From Micromussa lordhowensis (lineage: Eukaryota > Cnidaria > Anthozoa > Scleractinia > Lobophylliidae): a stretch of DNA of 64,000 nucleotides. Under the pieces are notes generated by a model. It was not told where the DNA came from. It saw nothing but the letters and a program-made list of their open reading frames with translations, and ran no database searches. Where the stretch lies: contig OZ026608.1 in assembly GCA_964020085.1 (NCBI GenBank), forward strand, positions 15,646,479 through 15,710,478, in the 5' to 3' direction. Within the stretch, counting starts at the first letter, position 1. Each line of letters begins with the position of its first letter. The position numbers and the translations under genes were made by a program. Of this stretch, positions 1 to 12,448 are shown one piece after another.

Positions 1-2867
1 GCTTCGTTAAGAATCCGGCAAACCACCTGTTAGCTGTTGACCTTCTGTCGGATTCAAGACAGAACTTTGACAAGTACCGTTTTCTCAGACAATAAACAAT
101 TTAACCTTTAACCGCTTGGCATTCTCCTGCCTAGACGATGTCATCAAACCAATAAAAGTAAACAAACAGCTTTTCTTGTCCTCGTTCGTAGAGTTTTATT
201 CACCGAGGTTGAGGCGAATCACACACGCGATTTCCATTCAAACTACTCTCTGCCGGTTACAAAAACTGATCGCGGACATGCGCGCAAATTTATCGCCAAA
301 GCACGCGAATCGCGCGCGGCACGACAGGCTTTGCGTGACGTTAAAAATTACACACGAATCTACTGAGTAAACACGATAAGCTGACAGAGCCTCTCATAAT
401 TTGACGCCATGGCTGATATTGACCACACACAAGCCTGCGAATTTTATTTTTTAAAAAATGCGTCTTTTGTTCAAGATCTAGGAAAATATTTCGAGCGCGG
501 GTATCTGGGTGTGGTATACAAAAAGAGAGAAAACATTATAAGGGTAATGTTTTGAAAACTTACCTTTCAGTTGAGGCTGGCGCGAATGGACTTAGCAGAT
601 TTGCCGTGAAATCTTGCAAAGTATCTTAAGTATTTACGTTGTAACTACAGGATTAAGGCATGCTTTTGACATGAAGCACTTAGCATGGCGACAATTTTGC
701 TGTAAATAGAATATGGAAAATCGTAAGTCCCCAGTAATTTGTTTTCAATAAACAAAGTTTCTGACAATAAATATATCGAATTATTCATGTTTGTCTAGGT
801 AGCTACAGCAGAAAACTATGGGCTACTTTGTATGAACCATGCTCAAACCAAACACGCTCACGTTGTCACATACTGAAAGGCTCGTCGGATTTCATTTCCA
901 TGTGTTCAAAGCCACGTTGTAGATTAACACAGGCTAAAATAACAACACGAGACTTTGGTAGGTAACAAAATTGTTCTTCATCGAGAGTCGCTGCAAAGCG
1001 AACGTATGATTCGTGATATTATGAATTACCATAGAATATTTGCCCCTTAACTAGCTATAGATTTTGCCCCGTACATATGGGCCAGATATGAAAACCACGT
1101 CAGGTGTAGAACTGGAAATACTCAGATAATTTGCTCTAAGATCGTTGCAGTTTATACACGAACAAGGCACTGAAACTGGAACGTACCTGCATGAAATAAA
1201 GTGTTTTCGAAAACTTGAAGGACCCTGGAATATCTTATACTACTTTCCCGATGAACCAAGGGTCAAATGATAAATGTTTTGAACGTTTCTCTCTCCGCTA
1301 TTTAACAAACTGTTAACGCTTAATTGCAGCAATGAGCGGAAAGGGTGTTGTTTTTCGTCGTAATAAGCTCCCCGTTTCCTAGCGAACCCTATTTTTGCTT
1401 GCTCTCTGACCTCTGTCGTCAAGTTATCAAATCTGATCTGAGTTGAATTGAGCGAATGCCAAGGAACGGAAATTAAAAATAACACGATATTCAGTCACGT
1501 AATAGTGCATAGCCTGAATTCTTTCTCGTTCTAGCGGCTGGAGGCTTTTTATCATTAGCTGGTTTTCTAGCATTTTGTTTACATTTTCCAGCTAAGGTTG
1601 TAAAATCAGCTTTGCTCTAGGCTGGAACAAGGCTAGAGCCAGCCCCACACAAATGTCAGGGAGTACCTCCGGCTTGCCTCTGGCATCCCCCCTAAATCAT
1701 TAAATATTAATAATTGGTAAACAGATTTTTGACCTTATCTAAAATGGCGAAGGTGAAAAGGCATAGGATTAGATGATGTTTGTGAGTTCCAAATGAAAAC
1801 ATGAATGTTTTAAACCACGGCATGTTTCACTATACGGACAGTGACTTATCGCGAGAACAGGATATTCGCGTGTCTGTGAAGGCCAGGAAAAGAGAAGTCA
1901 CAATAAACAGATAAAGCTCGGTTGTGCATATGCAAGGGGCGGAAACGTGACGCTGTTGTGAAAGTTAAGCAAAGCTCCTAAATTGTACACATAAACTTAT
2001 AAGGAATACGGTTATTACCTTTTAACGATCAAAATCTCTCAAGATGCCACTACGATGTAGCTAGGTGATATCTCTGATGATTCCGTCAATATCGGGGTAT
2101 AACTAGATTAAAGAAATAAAGCTGCTTACTGTTAGGCTCCGTGAAATAACTGCAGATTGTAAGTCCGCCTGACAGGGGTAGTGAGGGGAGACAAAGCTGT
2201 ATTACACACAGTGCCTGTATTACATCATCAGCTACAAGGGTAGCTGAGGAGAAATTTAATTAAAGCCTTAAAACTAACCTAAGAAATGCCACCTGAAGGA
2301 GGTTTATTGATATTCATCCAGCATGTTGACAATCCCCTCCAATCAGATCTTTTCCAGGGGGAGGAGAGGGGTTTGCAACCCCGGGTGGCTTCCATATGAA
2401 AATGCAGGGGGATGCTCGTCTTCTCGCTTAGGGGTATAAATAGGAGATTCTGGTTTCACTTAGAGTTTTGATAATAGCGCGATGCTCCTTTCTGAACAGC
2501 AGTTCAGGTAATCGAGCCTATTCCGTTTTAATTGGTATCTTTTGTGGGTCAAATAAAGCTCGAGCCACGCCTAGGTTGGTCCCCTTTTGGTGTTTTTATT
2601 CAAATTTCCGAAGAGTATGTCCGAACTTTTCATATGAGAGTCCCCCCTACCCGAGTCCCCCCCTGGCATTGACGGCTTCCGGACTCGTTCCTAGGGTTTA
2701 CCCGGCAAGGAGCCCCTGAGCCGCTCAACAAATTCCCCCTTCCCCCCACCACCGCCTCCGACACTGACCGATTGTCCGTAAATAACAAAAGAAATCACTT
2801 CAGGCTTGTTGTGGCCACAATATGAAGTTCGTTTTAGTTTTCTGGCATCAGAAGAACGACAAAAATG
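1..2867. other. No gene recognised; intergenic sequence
   Basis: I see no exon, RNA gene or clear transposon here. The short open frames have no recognisable similarity and no supporting splice signals. GC-rich patches near 2330-2420 and 2640-2760 stand out from the AT-rich background. Confidence 0.5.
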
Positions 2868-4250
2868 TCAGACAGTCTGACGGTATGTGAGATGAGGTAG
2901 TATAGCAAATTTGACAATGTGTAATTTAGCTGATGTCGGAATGAGGTTAGGTAATCTCAGAAGAACACCACTTTGACAGGAGGCTTTTCTACAAACATTG
3001 CTTACATGACTCGAAAATGAGAGCTGATCGTCTAAGCTAACCCCTAAGAACGTTATCTCTGATTTCTGATCAATTGCAGTGTCATTAATTATGAGGAAAT
3101 CCTTATGACAATTCCTCGGGCCCAGATTCATCACCTGATACTTAGAAAACTTTCCTTGTAAAAAACTGTTGTTGTACCACTCAGAGATGCTGTTTCCTTC
3201 CTCGATTAAAATGCTTTCAGCCTCATTAGTTGTCTTCGCCACTGAAAACGGTTGGGGGTCATCCACATAACTAAATAGCCAACCTCGTTCCCAGGGACGG
3301 GAAGGAGAGGACCCTGGGAACGAGGTTGCTAAATAGCCTGTTTCATCAGTGAAAAGGTGAAGGTCGGTTTGGAAAACATTCCAAACATCAGGCCCGACTG
3401 GGCCGATGCCTGGGGACAGCCTCTAGTGATCGCGTACCGATCACTTGTTGTTTCTTGACTGATCCTAACCCTGTTTTTCCTATTTGTGAAATATGATCGC
3501 ATCAGGGCTAGTGAGTAGTTAGAGAAACCGTACATTTATGCTCTCAGTTTGTTTATCAGTAGAGGAGGGTGTAGCGAATCAAAGCCATGTCAGTGTACAA
3601 GACTCCTACAACGTTCCTGTTTATCAACAACCCGTTTCCATTTTTCTACCAATCCAATAAGGGACGCTTCACAGCTCTGATCCTTTTGGACCTTTCGATA
3701 TGCGGTCAGGTTGTTGCTTAACGTAGGGTCAATGAATAATGTCAGCTGTTTGCTCAGTAGCTGCTCAAAGGCCTTCCTGTTAGTACTGTAACAGGTCGAC
3801 AGTTCTTGATTAGTGTCTTGTTCATTGTCTTTCTCAAACACTGGTACCCAGTCGCATTTCTTCCACTGCACTGGCCAATCGCAAGATTCAGTGCAGCGAT
3901 TGTATATAAGTCAGCCAGGGGTTGAGAAAGCTCCCTGCTCGCTATCTTTAAGATCTTAGGTGACGTGGTATTAGGTCGTGAGCAGTGCTCTTGGTAGAAT
4001 CCAAGTTAGAAAACGCAACCACAAATTTCCTTCAGCCCAAACGTAGAATTTAAATATCAATTGCTGAGGACTCGCCAGGAGGTCGACGATTGCAGTTTTG
4101 CGTTATATACACTCTCATGATGGTACAGGTGGTCCTCGGACACACCTAATAAGCGAGTGTCACCAATGTCATGAGCAACTGAAGAGAAATATTTGGCAAA
4201 GTTCTCCGCGATTTTACGCTGATCCTGATTACCTTGATTACGTTGATGAG
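2868..4250 (-). pseudogene. Decayed non-LTR retrotransposon (LINE) reverse transcriptase
   Basis: Pieces of a LINE-type reverse transcriptase follow each other in order on the minus strand. A linker and finger region (about 4250-3600) includes segments reading SPKILKIASRELSQPLADLY, then WKKCDWVPVF, then LTAYRKVQKDQSCEASLIGL. Next is a segment at 3535-3329 (SLALMRSYFTNRKNRVRIS, then GCPQ), then the catalytic motif C as YVDD at 3269-3258, and the thumb region (FLGVSLDDQLSFSSHVSNVC, then LIPTSAKL) down to 2868. At least one frameshift near 3900, in-frame stops and a palindromic insertion at 3280-3328 break the frame, so it is dead. The style fits the CR1/Jockey-like clades of cnidarian LINEs, but the clade is a guess. 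No endonuclease domain or 3' tail is recognisable. Confidence 0.85.
3280..3328. mobile_element. 49-bp palindromic mini-element with 9-bp target duplication
   Basis: Seventeen-base inverted ends (CAACCTCGTTCCCAGGG and its complement) enclose 15 bases. The 9-mer CTAAATAGC occurs directly before (3271-3279) and directly after (3329-3337), which is a perfect target-site duplication. The element sits just upstream of the YVDD codons of the LINE remnant, so it inserted after the LINE. A related half-sequence (gaggaccttgggaacgag) is present near 27827-27846. Confidence 0.8.
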
Positions 4251-6767
4251 TTTCTCAACTCTCAATACCTCTGTTAAATAATGTATGGGTGTTGTAATAA
4301 GGCCGGCGAACGTAAATGTTGGTCGATGCTGGCTGGGAAACTAAGGCAATAAGGTATTGCAGACAACGATAATAAATTACTTGTAATGACCCAAACGAGA
4401 AACCAATAGACAGCAATAATTGAAGCTTCATATCAATCATTTATTTTTTCTCTGATGCTGCTAAACGCAATAATACACTATGTCAGGAGCCCACTACTAG
4501 TTATGGGTTTCTGCCTAAATTTAGTTGTATGAACAAAGAGTACAGTATAATAAATGGCAACTGTGACATATGTTAAGACATTGCTGATTTTCATTAGTTA
4601 TTTCACGTGTCCAAACCAAACTTGATAACCTCCGTTCAAAACCAACGAATAGCTTGAAATTCTCTCAAAACCGCAGAAAATCACTTCAACTTGTAACTAT
4701 TGATAACGCTAGATTTCACTCCTAAAAAAATCACTTGGAATTGCAACATTTTTAATTAGAAAAAAAAACTAAACCCTTAACACTACGTGAACTAAGTTAA
4801 CCCTAACTGTGAATCAATATATTTGTTATATTTTTTTACCAGTCTTGCAGTACCTGCATCTTGGCAAGCCCGAAGCGCGTACAAATTACAAGTAAAAAAT
4901 AATGCAAAGCAACGCTAAAATTTTCGCGATGCGCACGCGCACAGGAGAACAAAGAGTATTAAAACAGGTTTCCTTGAGTAAAAATATCGTGAGATATTTG
5001 TACTCGTTTCGCGCGATATTTCTAATCTACGCATATTGCAGTTAGATAATGAAACAATTTTACTGCATCGGTCCAATATTGCTTGAATTACCGTCAAACC
5101 TCTTCTAAGAACAACTAATCTACACTGCACATTTCGTTTCATTCTCCACGATGGCAACTAAAGCTTGTCTCAACTACCATAAAACACCCTCCTCAACAGC
5201 CAATTAATTACGAACGGTGCGTTCAAATCAAGCTTTCTTTATCCGTACCATTCGTCGTCTAGCCTCCTACACAGACGCTCTTTGGACACGTCACGCAATC
5301 TTCCTCCCCCCTCGTCGGGGGAGGAAGATTGCGTGACGAGCTCAAAGGAGGTCTACAAGATATTTGTCGTCCGGCTGTATTTCAATTGCGCTTATTTATA
5401 GAACGATCGCGGCATTCAAGCTAATGACATTAGAGTTCCAATTTAAGAAAGTAAAAGCGCCCAATCTGTTCACAATTTTTTGATGTTCATAAATCGAGCA
5501 CAGCTGATAGCTTTCCTGATTAAATTTCATGATATGATGAAGATACCTTTGAAAGCCTGCTCTCAAGGGGATTCCCTCCGCTCCCATCCCCTGTCCTATA
5601 TTTTTTGTCACTTTCTCTCCCTAACCCTTTGCGTTTTTTTTAAATTGAATTTTAAAAATTAAAATGTACCCCTAAAATTGATAACATATTACACTCTCCT
5701 ATATCTCCGCTGCGGATGTATTTGGTGAGTACCAACTGCGTCTAAAATTCAATAGCTGTTCTTTTGAAAGCTGCGAGCAGCGTGCTGTGCCAGCAAACTC
5801 TCTGCGCAGTCGAGGGTTAGAAAGTTTTCCCGTAGGCTATGAGCAGTATCGATTATGTACTGTCTTAAAACCTTTTAAAATAAAACTGATTTAAATATAA
5901 AAGTGAACAGTTGTCATTGTTGCTAGCTAAACACACACCACGCCACACTCAAATTGTTCCGATACATAACTTGTAAATTACAGAAATTTTGATCTTGTAA
6001 TTGAATCTATTAAGGAAGATTTCACTGCTAACATGTGAAACGGAAAATTGAAAAACAGGCTAACTGAATTTTAAAGAATGAAGAATAGAACAGGTAGTTT
6101 CTTAATAGTCTATAAGTCAAAACAGTCAGGGAACTTTCGAATTCATTCGTGAGTTTGCGAATAAGGTGCAAGGGGTTCTTAACAACACTTGTAAAAGGAA
6201 AACATAATCCTTGGTTCAGGGATTCTTAAAAACATGATTATGATTGCCAAAGAAAGCAGCCATCTTCTCTCGATAGTGTTTGGGACGAGAAATGGCAAAA
6301 AAAAAGGAAGAAGAAAAGGAGAAAACAAAATGCAAATGACTAATTGACTGGTCTCTCGGTAACCGTTGTGTGAGTTGTCGCGCAATTAAAGAAAAAAATC
6401 GCGTGACAATCCATATAACGGCTCCGAAGCAGGCTCAGGGCCGATTTAAACGGCACAACTTTGTCTTATGCATCCGAAAATCCTGTAACATCGCCTGACA
6501 TTACGATTCTCCTCGGGTTTTAAACTGATGTTTCAAAATCACGCCAGATCTTTTACGTCGTGTCACGACACGACGCAAGCAAGCAAGCAAGTTCTAGGTA
6601 CCCGAAACTGATTCATGTCACAGGCTTGTTGTAAGATTATCGGAAAAATCAAGGTTGTGCCATCGGGTTTAAGAAGATTAAAAACAACAAAAAAAGACAA
6701 CCAAAAAAAAAAATTTCACTATGAAACATTTTCGTTAGTAAAAGAGCTTCGACTTGGTCCTTGTCCT
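4251..6767. other. No gene recognised; includes 3' flank of the Rh gene
   Basis: No coding exon was recognised. The right-hand part must hold the 3' UTR of the minus-strand Rh gene, but I could not choose a polyadenylation site. The only structured feature is the hairpin at 5289-5338. Confidence 0.4.
5289..5338. repeat. Perfect 22-bp-arm hairpin, TCACGCAA-type end
   Basis: Arms 5289-5310 and 5317-5338 are perfect complements around a 6-base loop. The outer bases CGTCACGCAA match the ends of the hairpins at 7199 and 39549, suggesting one palindromic MITE family. Confidence 0.75.
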
Positions 6768-9700
6768 TTAGAGCTTGTTCTCACTCTCATCCTTGTTAAC
6801 ATTTACAACCTCTAAATCGTTGTTAGGCTCGTCATGTGGTACCTGACAAAGAAAGAAAGATTACATTTTTCAATCGACGCATAGAGCACCATAGTTGTTT
6901 ATCTTTTCCAGCGCGAGAACGTGGAAACGCGCGCGACGCTCTTTGAACTGCGTGCGAGAATGTTCTATTTACACCCTATCAATAACTGCATGGAGAGAAA
7001 AAATAATCACCTCCCAGTAGTCCTCGTCATCGTACATCTGTTCCCTGCTGGGTGGATCAAAGATTTTCCACCTCACAATAAAGCCTATGTGGAGGGACAA
7101 AAATATCGTGTTTTAATTCTCAATGCCTTCAAACAAATTCTCCACGCAAGCCTTCATTAGTAGAGGAGTAATTCTGCTAAAATCTGCTGCTGCGATCATG
7201 TCACGCAACGTTTCTTGCTCCACAAACGTTGCGTGACAACAGTGATGGGGCTAGTTTTGGTCAACCCATATTATATGCGATATATGATTTGACTTCTCCA
7301 CCACTATGCCACTATAGGTGCCGGGCCATAGAAATGTTACGCTTTGGGAGTGCAAAACTCGCAAGTAAAAGCAAGCAATACAGAAATAAAACTAACATTA
7401 TAACTGCGCAAGTGCGTTGAGTCCTTTCGCATTGTCCCAAGACGGTTGCCTAATCTTAGCAGTCGAGTATTTTACACCCGAGCCTCATCTCTCATTCTAT
7501 GTAAAAGATACAGCAAAACTCGTTACCAGTCACAATTCCTCCGAGGACAGCGATGGCAAGGGCGACCGCTAACCCGGCGATCTGGTAACCAGCCTGAGCT
7601 TTGGCAGAGCGGCCTTCTCCTGCGTCGAACGTCACGCCCAAGTTCGTCAGCTTCAAGTACTCGGTGGAGTTCTTCTCAGGAGCACGAGCGCTCCACAAAG
7701 TGTACATACTGAAAACAGGGAAGAGAGATTTTCATTGAGTACACTTGTTTGAATCGATAATACTCTATAAAACTGGTTGAGACATCAAGGCACAAATGAT
7801 CACTTTATCCTCGTCTATATTTTTATGCGTTGTAGACTATAAAGAAACGTTGAAGAATAATAAAAGGATGCCAAAGTTGCATTGAGTTGAATCTCCATGG
7901 TGCCTCTCTTTTATGGTCATATATAACGTAAAACTCCCAAATTTCTCAATTTGTCTCTAGTCAGCGACTTTCTCTAGTAGGTAACCATCTCCCACAAGCA
8001 ATCATCTTAGCTAAAATCAAAACTGCGTGCAACCAGTTCAGTGTGAGTCCGCCATCAACAGCATTAAATGTTTCATTTTTCACTTTTGAAACTATTCTTC
8101 CCGGCTATTTAACGCAAATTTCCCCCTTTTCATTCAAACCTTCCCACACTTGCATGAGTTCCAAGAGAAATAACTCACCCATCGTATCCATATTTGTCGG
8201 CATCCGCATGTGCAGCGGCTATAGCGCCCGCGATACCACCAAGGATTCCCGGCATACCGTGCAAGTTGTTTACGCCGCAAGTGTCATGAGTTTTCGTGTA
8301 CTTGGTCAGGAATGGCTGCGAATAAAACACGAGAGATTAGAAAAATAGATTATATCTCAAAAGATTATTACTCCTGCTTAAAACATCGGTTCAACTTTCT
8401 CCTACAAAATAAAGTCCCGAAAAAAACTCATCTTAAATTGCTAGTTCGAATTCTCTAGTGGTCTTAGTCTAGTCTTTCTGGACGTATTGCGGGCCTACAA
8501 AGTTAGACGATAAAATACAATAAGGCATTTTTTGCTTACAGTCAAGTAAGCGTAGCCAACGGTGCTCAGTGCTCCGGCAGCACAGCCAATCAAAAGCGCT
8601 CCCCAAGGATCGATTGACATGTTGGAGGCTGTTCCCACGGCAACGCCACCGGCCAGTGTTGCGTTTTGAATATGGACCTGGGAACGAAAAAATAAATTGT
8701 TGTTTGATGATAAACATCGCTTAGTAATAACAACTGTGGAAAAAATTATCACTTCCAAATCGAAGATTATGCTCAGCTCCTAACTTCTCTATGTAAATAG
8801 ACCCTAAGAATTTGATGGCAGATTATTTGAGACATTCTTAGTTGATGGTTTTCGCAATTCTTGATACTGCCCTAGTTGCATAGGAAGAGTTTAGCCATTG
8901 ATCACTTACCATGCTCAGTTTCCACTTTCCGCCATTTCTCTGGAACACGGGGGACAGAGCGAAAGTCGTGACGCAAGCGGCAGCCAGCGAAAAGTAAGTA
9001 TTGATGACAGATCGATGCTGAGCCACATAATCAGGGGCCACTAGAGCGGCATTAAAACTGGGCCAGTACATCCACAAGAAAATAGTTCCTAAAGTCCAAC
9101 ACAGGTGTTTCTTTAATTAGTTTGCGAGTTCAACAAATTTTTAGCTATGCGCATTTTTTTTTTAAGGCAAACCCTGTCGGCGCGACTTCCAAGTGGAGCT
9201 AAATGTTTCCTTAGAGTCGTTGAAAAGGAACAGTTACGTGCAATGACAACAGATAAAAGTGAGAGAATTGGGATTCCGAACTCCTCACGCTATCCCTGAT
9301 TGAAAAATAACAATTGGAATCTCTTCAAAGTACTTTAAGGAATGATTTTCAAGAAGCACATTTTTGGCTTTTCGTTTTTTCAGTAGGATACGAAATCTAG
9401 CTAGACTCGGTCGCTGTACTTGTGTTGGGTTGTCACACAATAATTCTCGACTAACGTTGGCTGACCTCCTAAATAAGAGAAGACTATACGAAAGTCAGAT
9501 TTAGCTATTTGACTGTCTCCTTCTCCACCTCCTCTTCGCATCTTGCTTTTTTTGTTTTGCCTGGTGGAGGCTAGAGACATCCGATACCTCACGTACGTCG
9601 TGTTTTGAGGCGCGCGTTATACTATTGCGCTAGCGAAGTCATCCTCCAATGAGAAAGAAACTCCATGCAGGCAGTTTACCTGAAATAGAACGAAAACTTA

Positions 9701-12448
9701 CCGATCATAGCAAACAGATCCGACTGATAGTTTGATTCTTCCTTAGGATTGTCTAAAGCTTTTTTGCTGTACAGCACCCGAGACAAAGCAAGTCCAAAAT
9801 ACGCTCCAAATGTGTGAATGATGATTGAGCCCCCGGCATCAGCGTACTTCAAGAACTCCACAGCGATCAGCTCGTTGATGGCATAGAACACAACTTCCAG
9901 GATACCGATGACCAGCAGTTGCAGACGGCTCACTTTTCCCAGGACAGCTCCATAAGTAATGAGAACTGTAGCGGCAGCAAATTCCGATGTTACCAAACTG
10001 CGTTCAAATACAAGAAAGAGAAGCAATAAGAACTTTACTTTCGGTAAAACGGTTCACAGAATAGTTGTTCTATATTCATTGCCGCCTGTCTTTTGAAGAA
10101 ATTGTCCCGGAGTTTCACAGATTGCAATCTAGAAACACTAGTTTATAAGTGAAATAAGATCAGCTACTATGATTTTATTGAGACCAAGCTTTGGTTGTTT
10201 TAAAGTGGTTTATAAAACCAGGGGAATGTTTAATCGGATGGAATTTTTGAGGCTTGTTGCGTTAGCTAGCAACATAGGCCCACAATGCGTGCAGATAAAA
10301 GTTTTAATTCAACCAAAATCATAGGCTTGCAATGCGTGCAGAGAGATTTGAGACTTAGGACGATAAAAATTACCCTCGTTTGCCAATGAAATCATGTCTG
10401 CCTTTCGTCCCTTTGTAAACAAGGATAATTTATTTCTCTTTTTGTTATTCATATTTTCAAGAGCGATGACTAATAAAGAATAATTTTCTACACACGTTTG
10501 AATGCTGAGTTCGATATGCTCGTGTCCTTCCGCATAAATCTGGTTGAGACATCCCGTCACAATGGTACCCCACTGAGTCATGAGTGCGGCGATGAAGAAG
10601 TTGTAGCCGACAGCACCATAACCATACTTCTTCAAGAAGGTCATCAGGAAGCCGAAACCGACATAGATCATGACATGAATATCTTGGAACACTGTGAGAA
10701 AAAGAAAGAACGTAGATTAAAAATCTTTTGTCACACATGCCTGTTTTTTAAGTGTACGCCCTATAATGGCCTAGGCCTAGGCAGTGTGGGATCTATGAGA
10801 GAGTCGGTTTTTCTTTGTTAATCCACTTTGCCTTTATTGTTAGTCACAGTGGAATCCCGATTTTTCAAAGCTTGATTTTTCAAACTTCGCGATAACTCGA
10901 ACCAAAAATCGCAGTTAGCATATGCTACTGAGGCAAAATTTTGACCCAATACGATCTAAGCTCTCTTAATTAAGCGACCACGAAGGCTTGGCCTTTTAGG
11001 TGGTCGCTTACGGGAAGTTCGAATGTAGTTTGTTGCCATAGGGATGGCAGTTATTGGGCAGTACTACGGCACGGTTCTCTCATTGTGCTGAACAAACCCT
11101 AGTGTGTGACCATTCAAATGAAAGCTACTGAGCAATACTTTCATGTGGTACTATTTATTATGCTGTACAAGGTGGTTCTAACTTGTAAGTTTGTGGATGA
11201 AACCCTAGTGTGTGACCATTCAAATGAAAGCTATTGAGCAGTACTTTCATGTGGTACTGTTTATTATGTTCTACAAGGTGGTTCTAACTTTTAAGTCTGT
11301 GGATGAAACCCTATTGTGTAACCATTCAAATGAAAGCTAGTGTGGATGAAACCCTAATGTATGACCATTCAAATGAAAGCTATTGAGCAGTACTTTCATG
11401 TGGTACTATTTATTATGCTGTACAAGGTGGTTCTAACTTGTAAGTTTGTGGATGAAACCCTAGTGTGTGACCATTCAAATGAGAGCTATTGAGCAGTACT
11501 TTCATGTGGTACTGTTTATTATGCTATACAAGGTGGTTCTAACTTGTAAGTTTGTGGATGAAACCCTAGTGTGTGACCATTCAAATGAAAGCTATTGAGC
11601 AGTACTTTCATGTGGTACTGTTTATTATGCTTCGCAAAGTGGTTCTACAGTTTTAGTCTGTGGATGAAACTCTAGTGTGCAACCATTCAAATGAAAGCTA
11701 TTGAGCAGTACTTAAAAGCCGACTCCCAGAAAATCTTGGGTGGGCGTGAGTTGCGCGTTTCTTGAAACTCTTATTGTATTATGTGATTTCCGATCGATAA
11801 CTATTTCAGACTAACACATCTCATAAACGAGACCCTTTGGTGCATAACACATGACCTAGTGGACATCTGAGATCTACAAGGTGACGTCGATGAATGAAAC
11901 CCTAGCAAGGAAGTGACCATTCAAACGAAATCTATATTGAACAGCACTTTCAAGAGCTCCCGATGATATGTCAAAAAGTTAACAAAACTTTGTTAATTTG
12001 TACACATCTCGAGATCCCGAGGGGTCAATCAACAAAAGTCCCATTCATTAGCATGTACTAAACAAGTTCAAACAGCTCAGTTTTCATGCTTCAATGTTTA
12101 TAAGACTACAGACCACGCGTTGAAACGCGCGACGGGGAAAAGTTCCGATGACTACTTACTTGGATAATAAAGCGTAATATCATTCACCGCTATTTCTTTT
12201 CCTGTCTTGACCAGTGTTTGAGTTGTGTTATTACCGATGACTTTCTCTTGAACGCTAACGCTTTGGGGCGGAAGCGAATGATCTCCGTAATCAGTGAGAA
12301 TCATGAACAAAACCACAAGGATAGATTGGAATAACAATAGCAGAATAGTAAACTTCACTGCGGTTCCATTGCGGGGCTGTTTCCGTGTCGGGCTGGGCGA
12401 CCTTAGCGGTTCTCGCAGCGAAGTGCTCATTTCTAAGGTGTCGTCCAT
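6768..12448 (-). CDS. Rh-type ammonium/CO2 channel (Rh glycoprotein), nine-exon model with first exon 1A
   Basis: Exons by splice sites and frame (minus strand): 12448-12160, 10691-10496, 9997-9702, 9088-8910, 8677-8540, 8315-8179, 7708-7527, 7084-7011, 6842-6768. They total 1566 nt, 521 residues; with the shorter first exons the protein has 485. Family blocks include [19 protein letters not shown], the pore segment [53 protein letters not shown] and [13 protein letters not shown]. The twin pore histidines are encoded at 9816-9814 and 8261-8259 (residues 187 and 349 in the 485-residue form) and the conserved Asp at residue 179; both match RhCG-type channels. Rh glycoproteins are membrane trimers, each subunit with about 12 helices, that conduct NH3 and possibly CO2. 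A coral Rh protein has been placed in symbiosome membranes, so a role in nitrogen supply to algae is possible if the host is symbiotic. The start is the ATG at 12448. Four other first exons lie upstream. Confidence 0.93.
7199..7238. repeat. Hairpin with TGTCACGCAACG ends
   Basis: Perfect 15-bp arms (7199-7213 and 7224-7238) in the intron between exons 7 and 8 of the Rh gene. It shares the terminal TGTCACGCAACG with the hairpin at 39549-39611. Confidence 0.75.
11095..11720. repeat. Minisatellite, about seven units of 106 bp
   Basis: Units containing the phrase accctagtgtgtgaccattc recur at a spacing of about 106 bp (near 11101, 11207, 11313, 11462, 11568 and 11674), with one shortened unit near 11356. 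A diverged extra unit is visible at about 11888-11950. The array lies in the intron between Rh exon 1A and exon 2, so any transcript from any of the first exons must splice across it. Confidence 0.9.
12160..12448 (-). CDS. Rh gene alternative first exon 1A (long cytosolic tail)
   Basis: Open from ATG 12448 to CCA-A at 12160, then the donor GTAAGT (12159-12154), phase 1. It encodes 96 residues: a hydrophilic tail of about 32 residues containing SPSPTRK, a hydrophobic helix ([19 protein letters not shown]), then an outer loop with the overlapping N-glycosylation sequons NNT and NTT, ending VNDITLYYP. The helix-loop part aligns with the other first exons (DYGDH, then VNDI, then YYP), while the tail and most of the loop differ. 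It is nearest to the body (1.5 kb from exon 2) and is the most diverged copy, so it may be the ancestral or housekeeping form. That ranking is inference. Confidence 0.88.

Noticed and set aside
11095..11720. Possible CRISPR-like array
   Set aside because: Units are 106-bp tandem copies without unique spacers, in an animal intron; it is a minisatellite.
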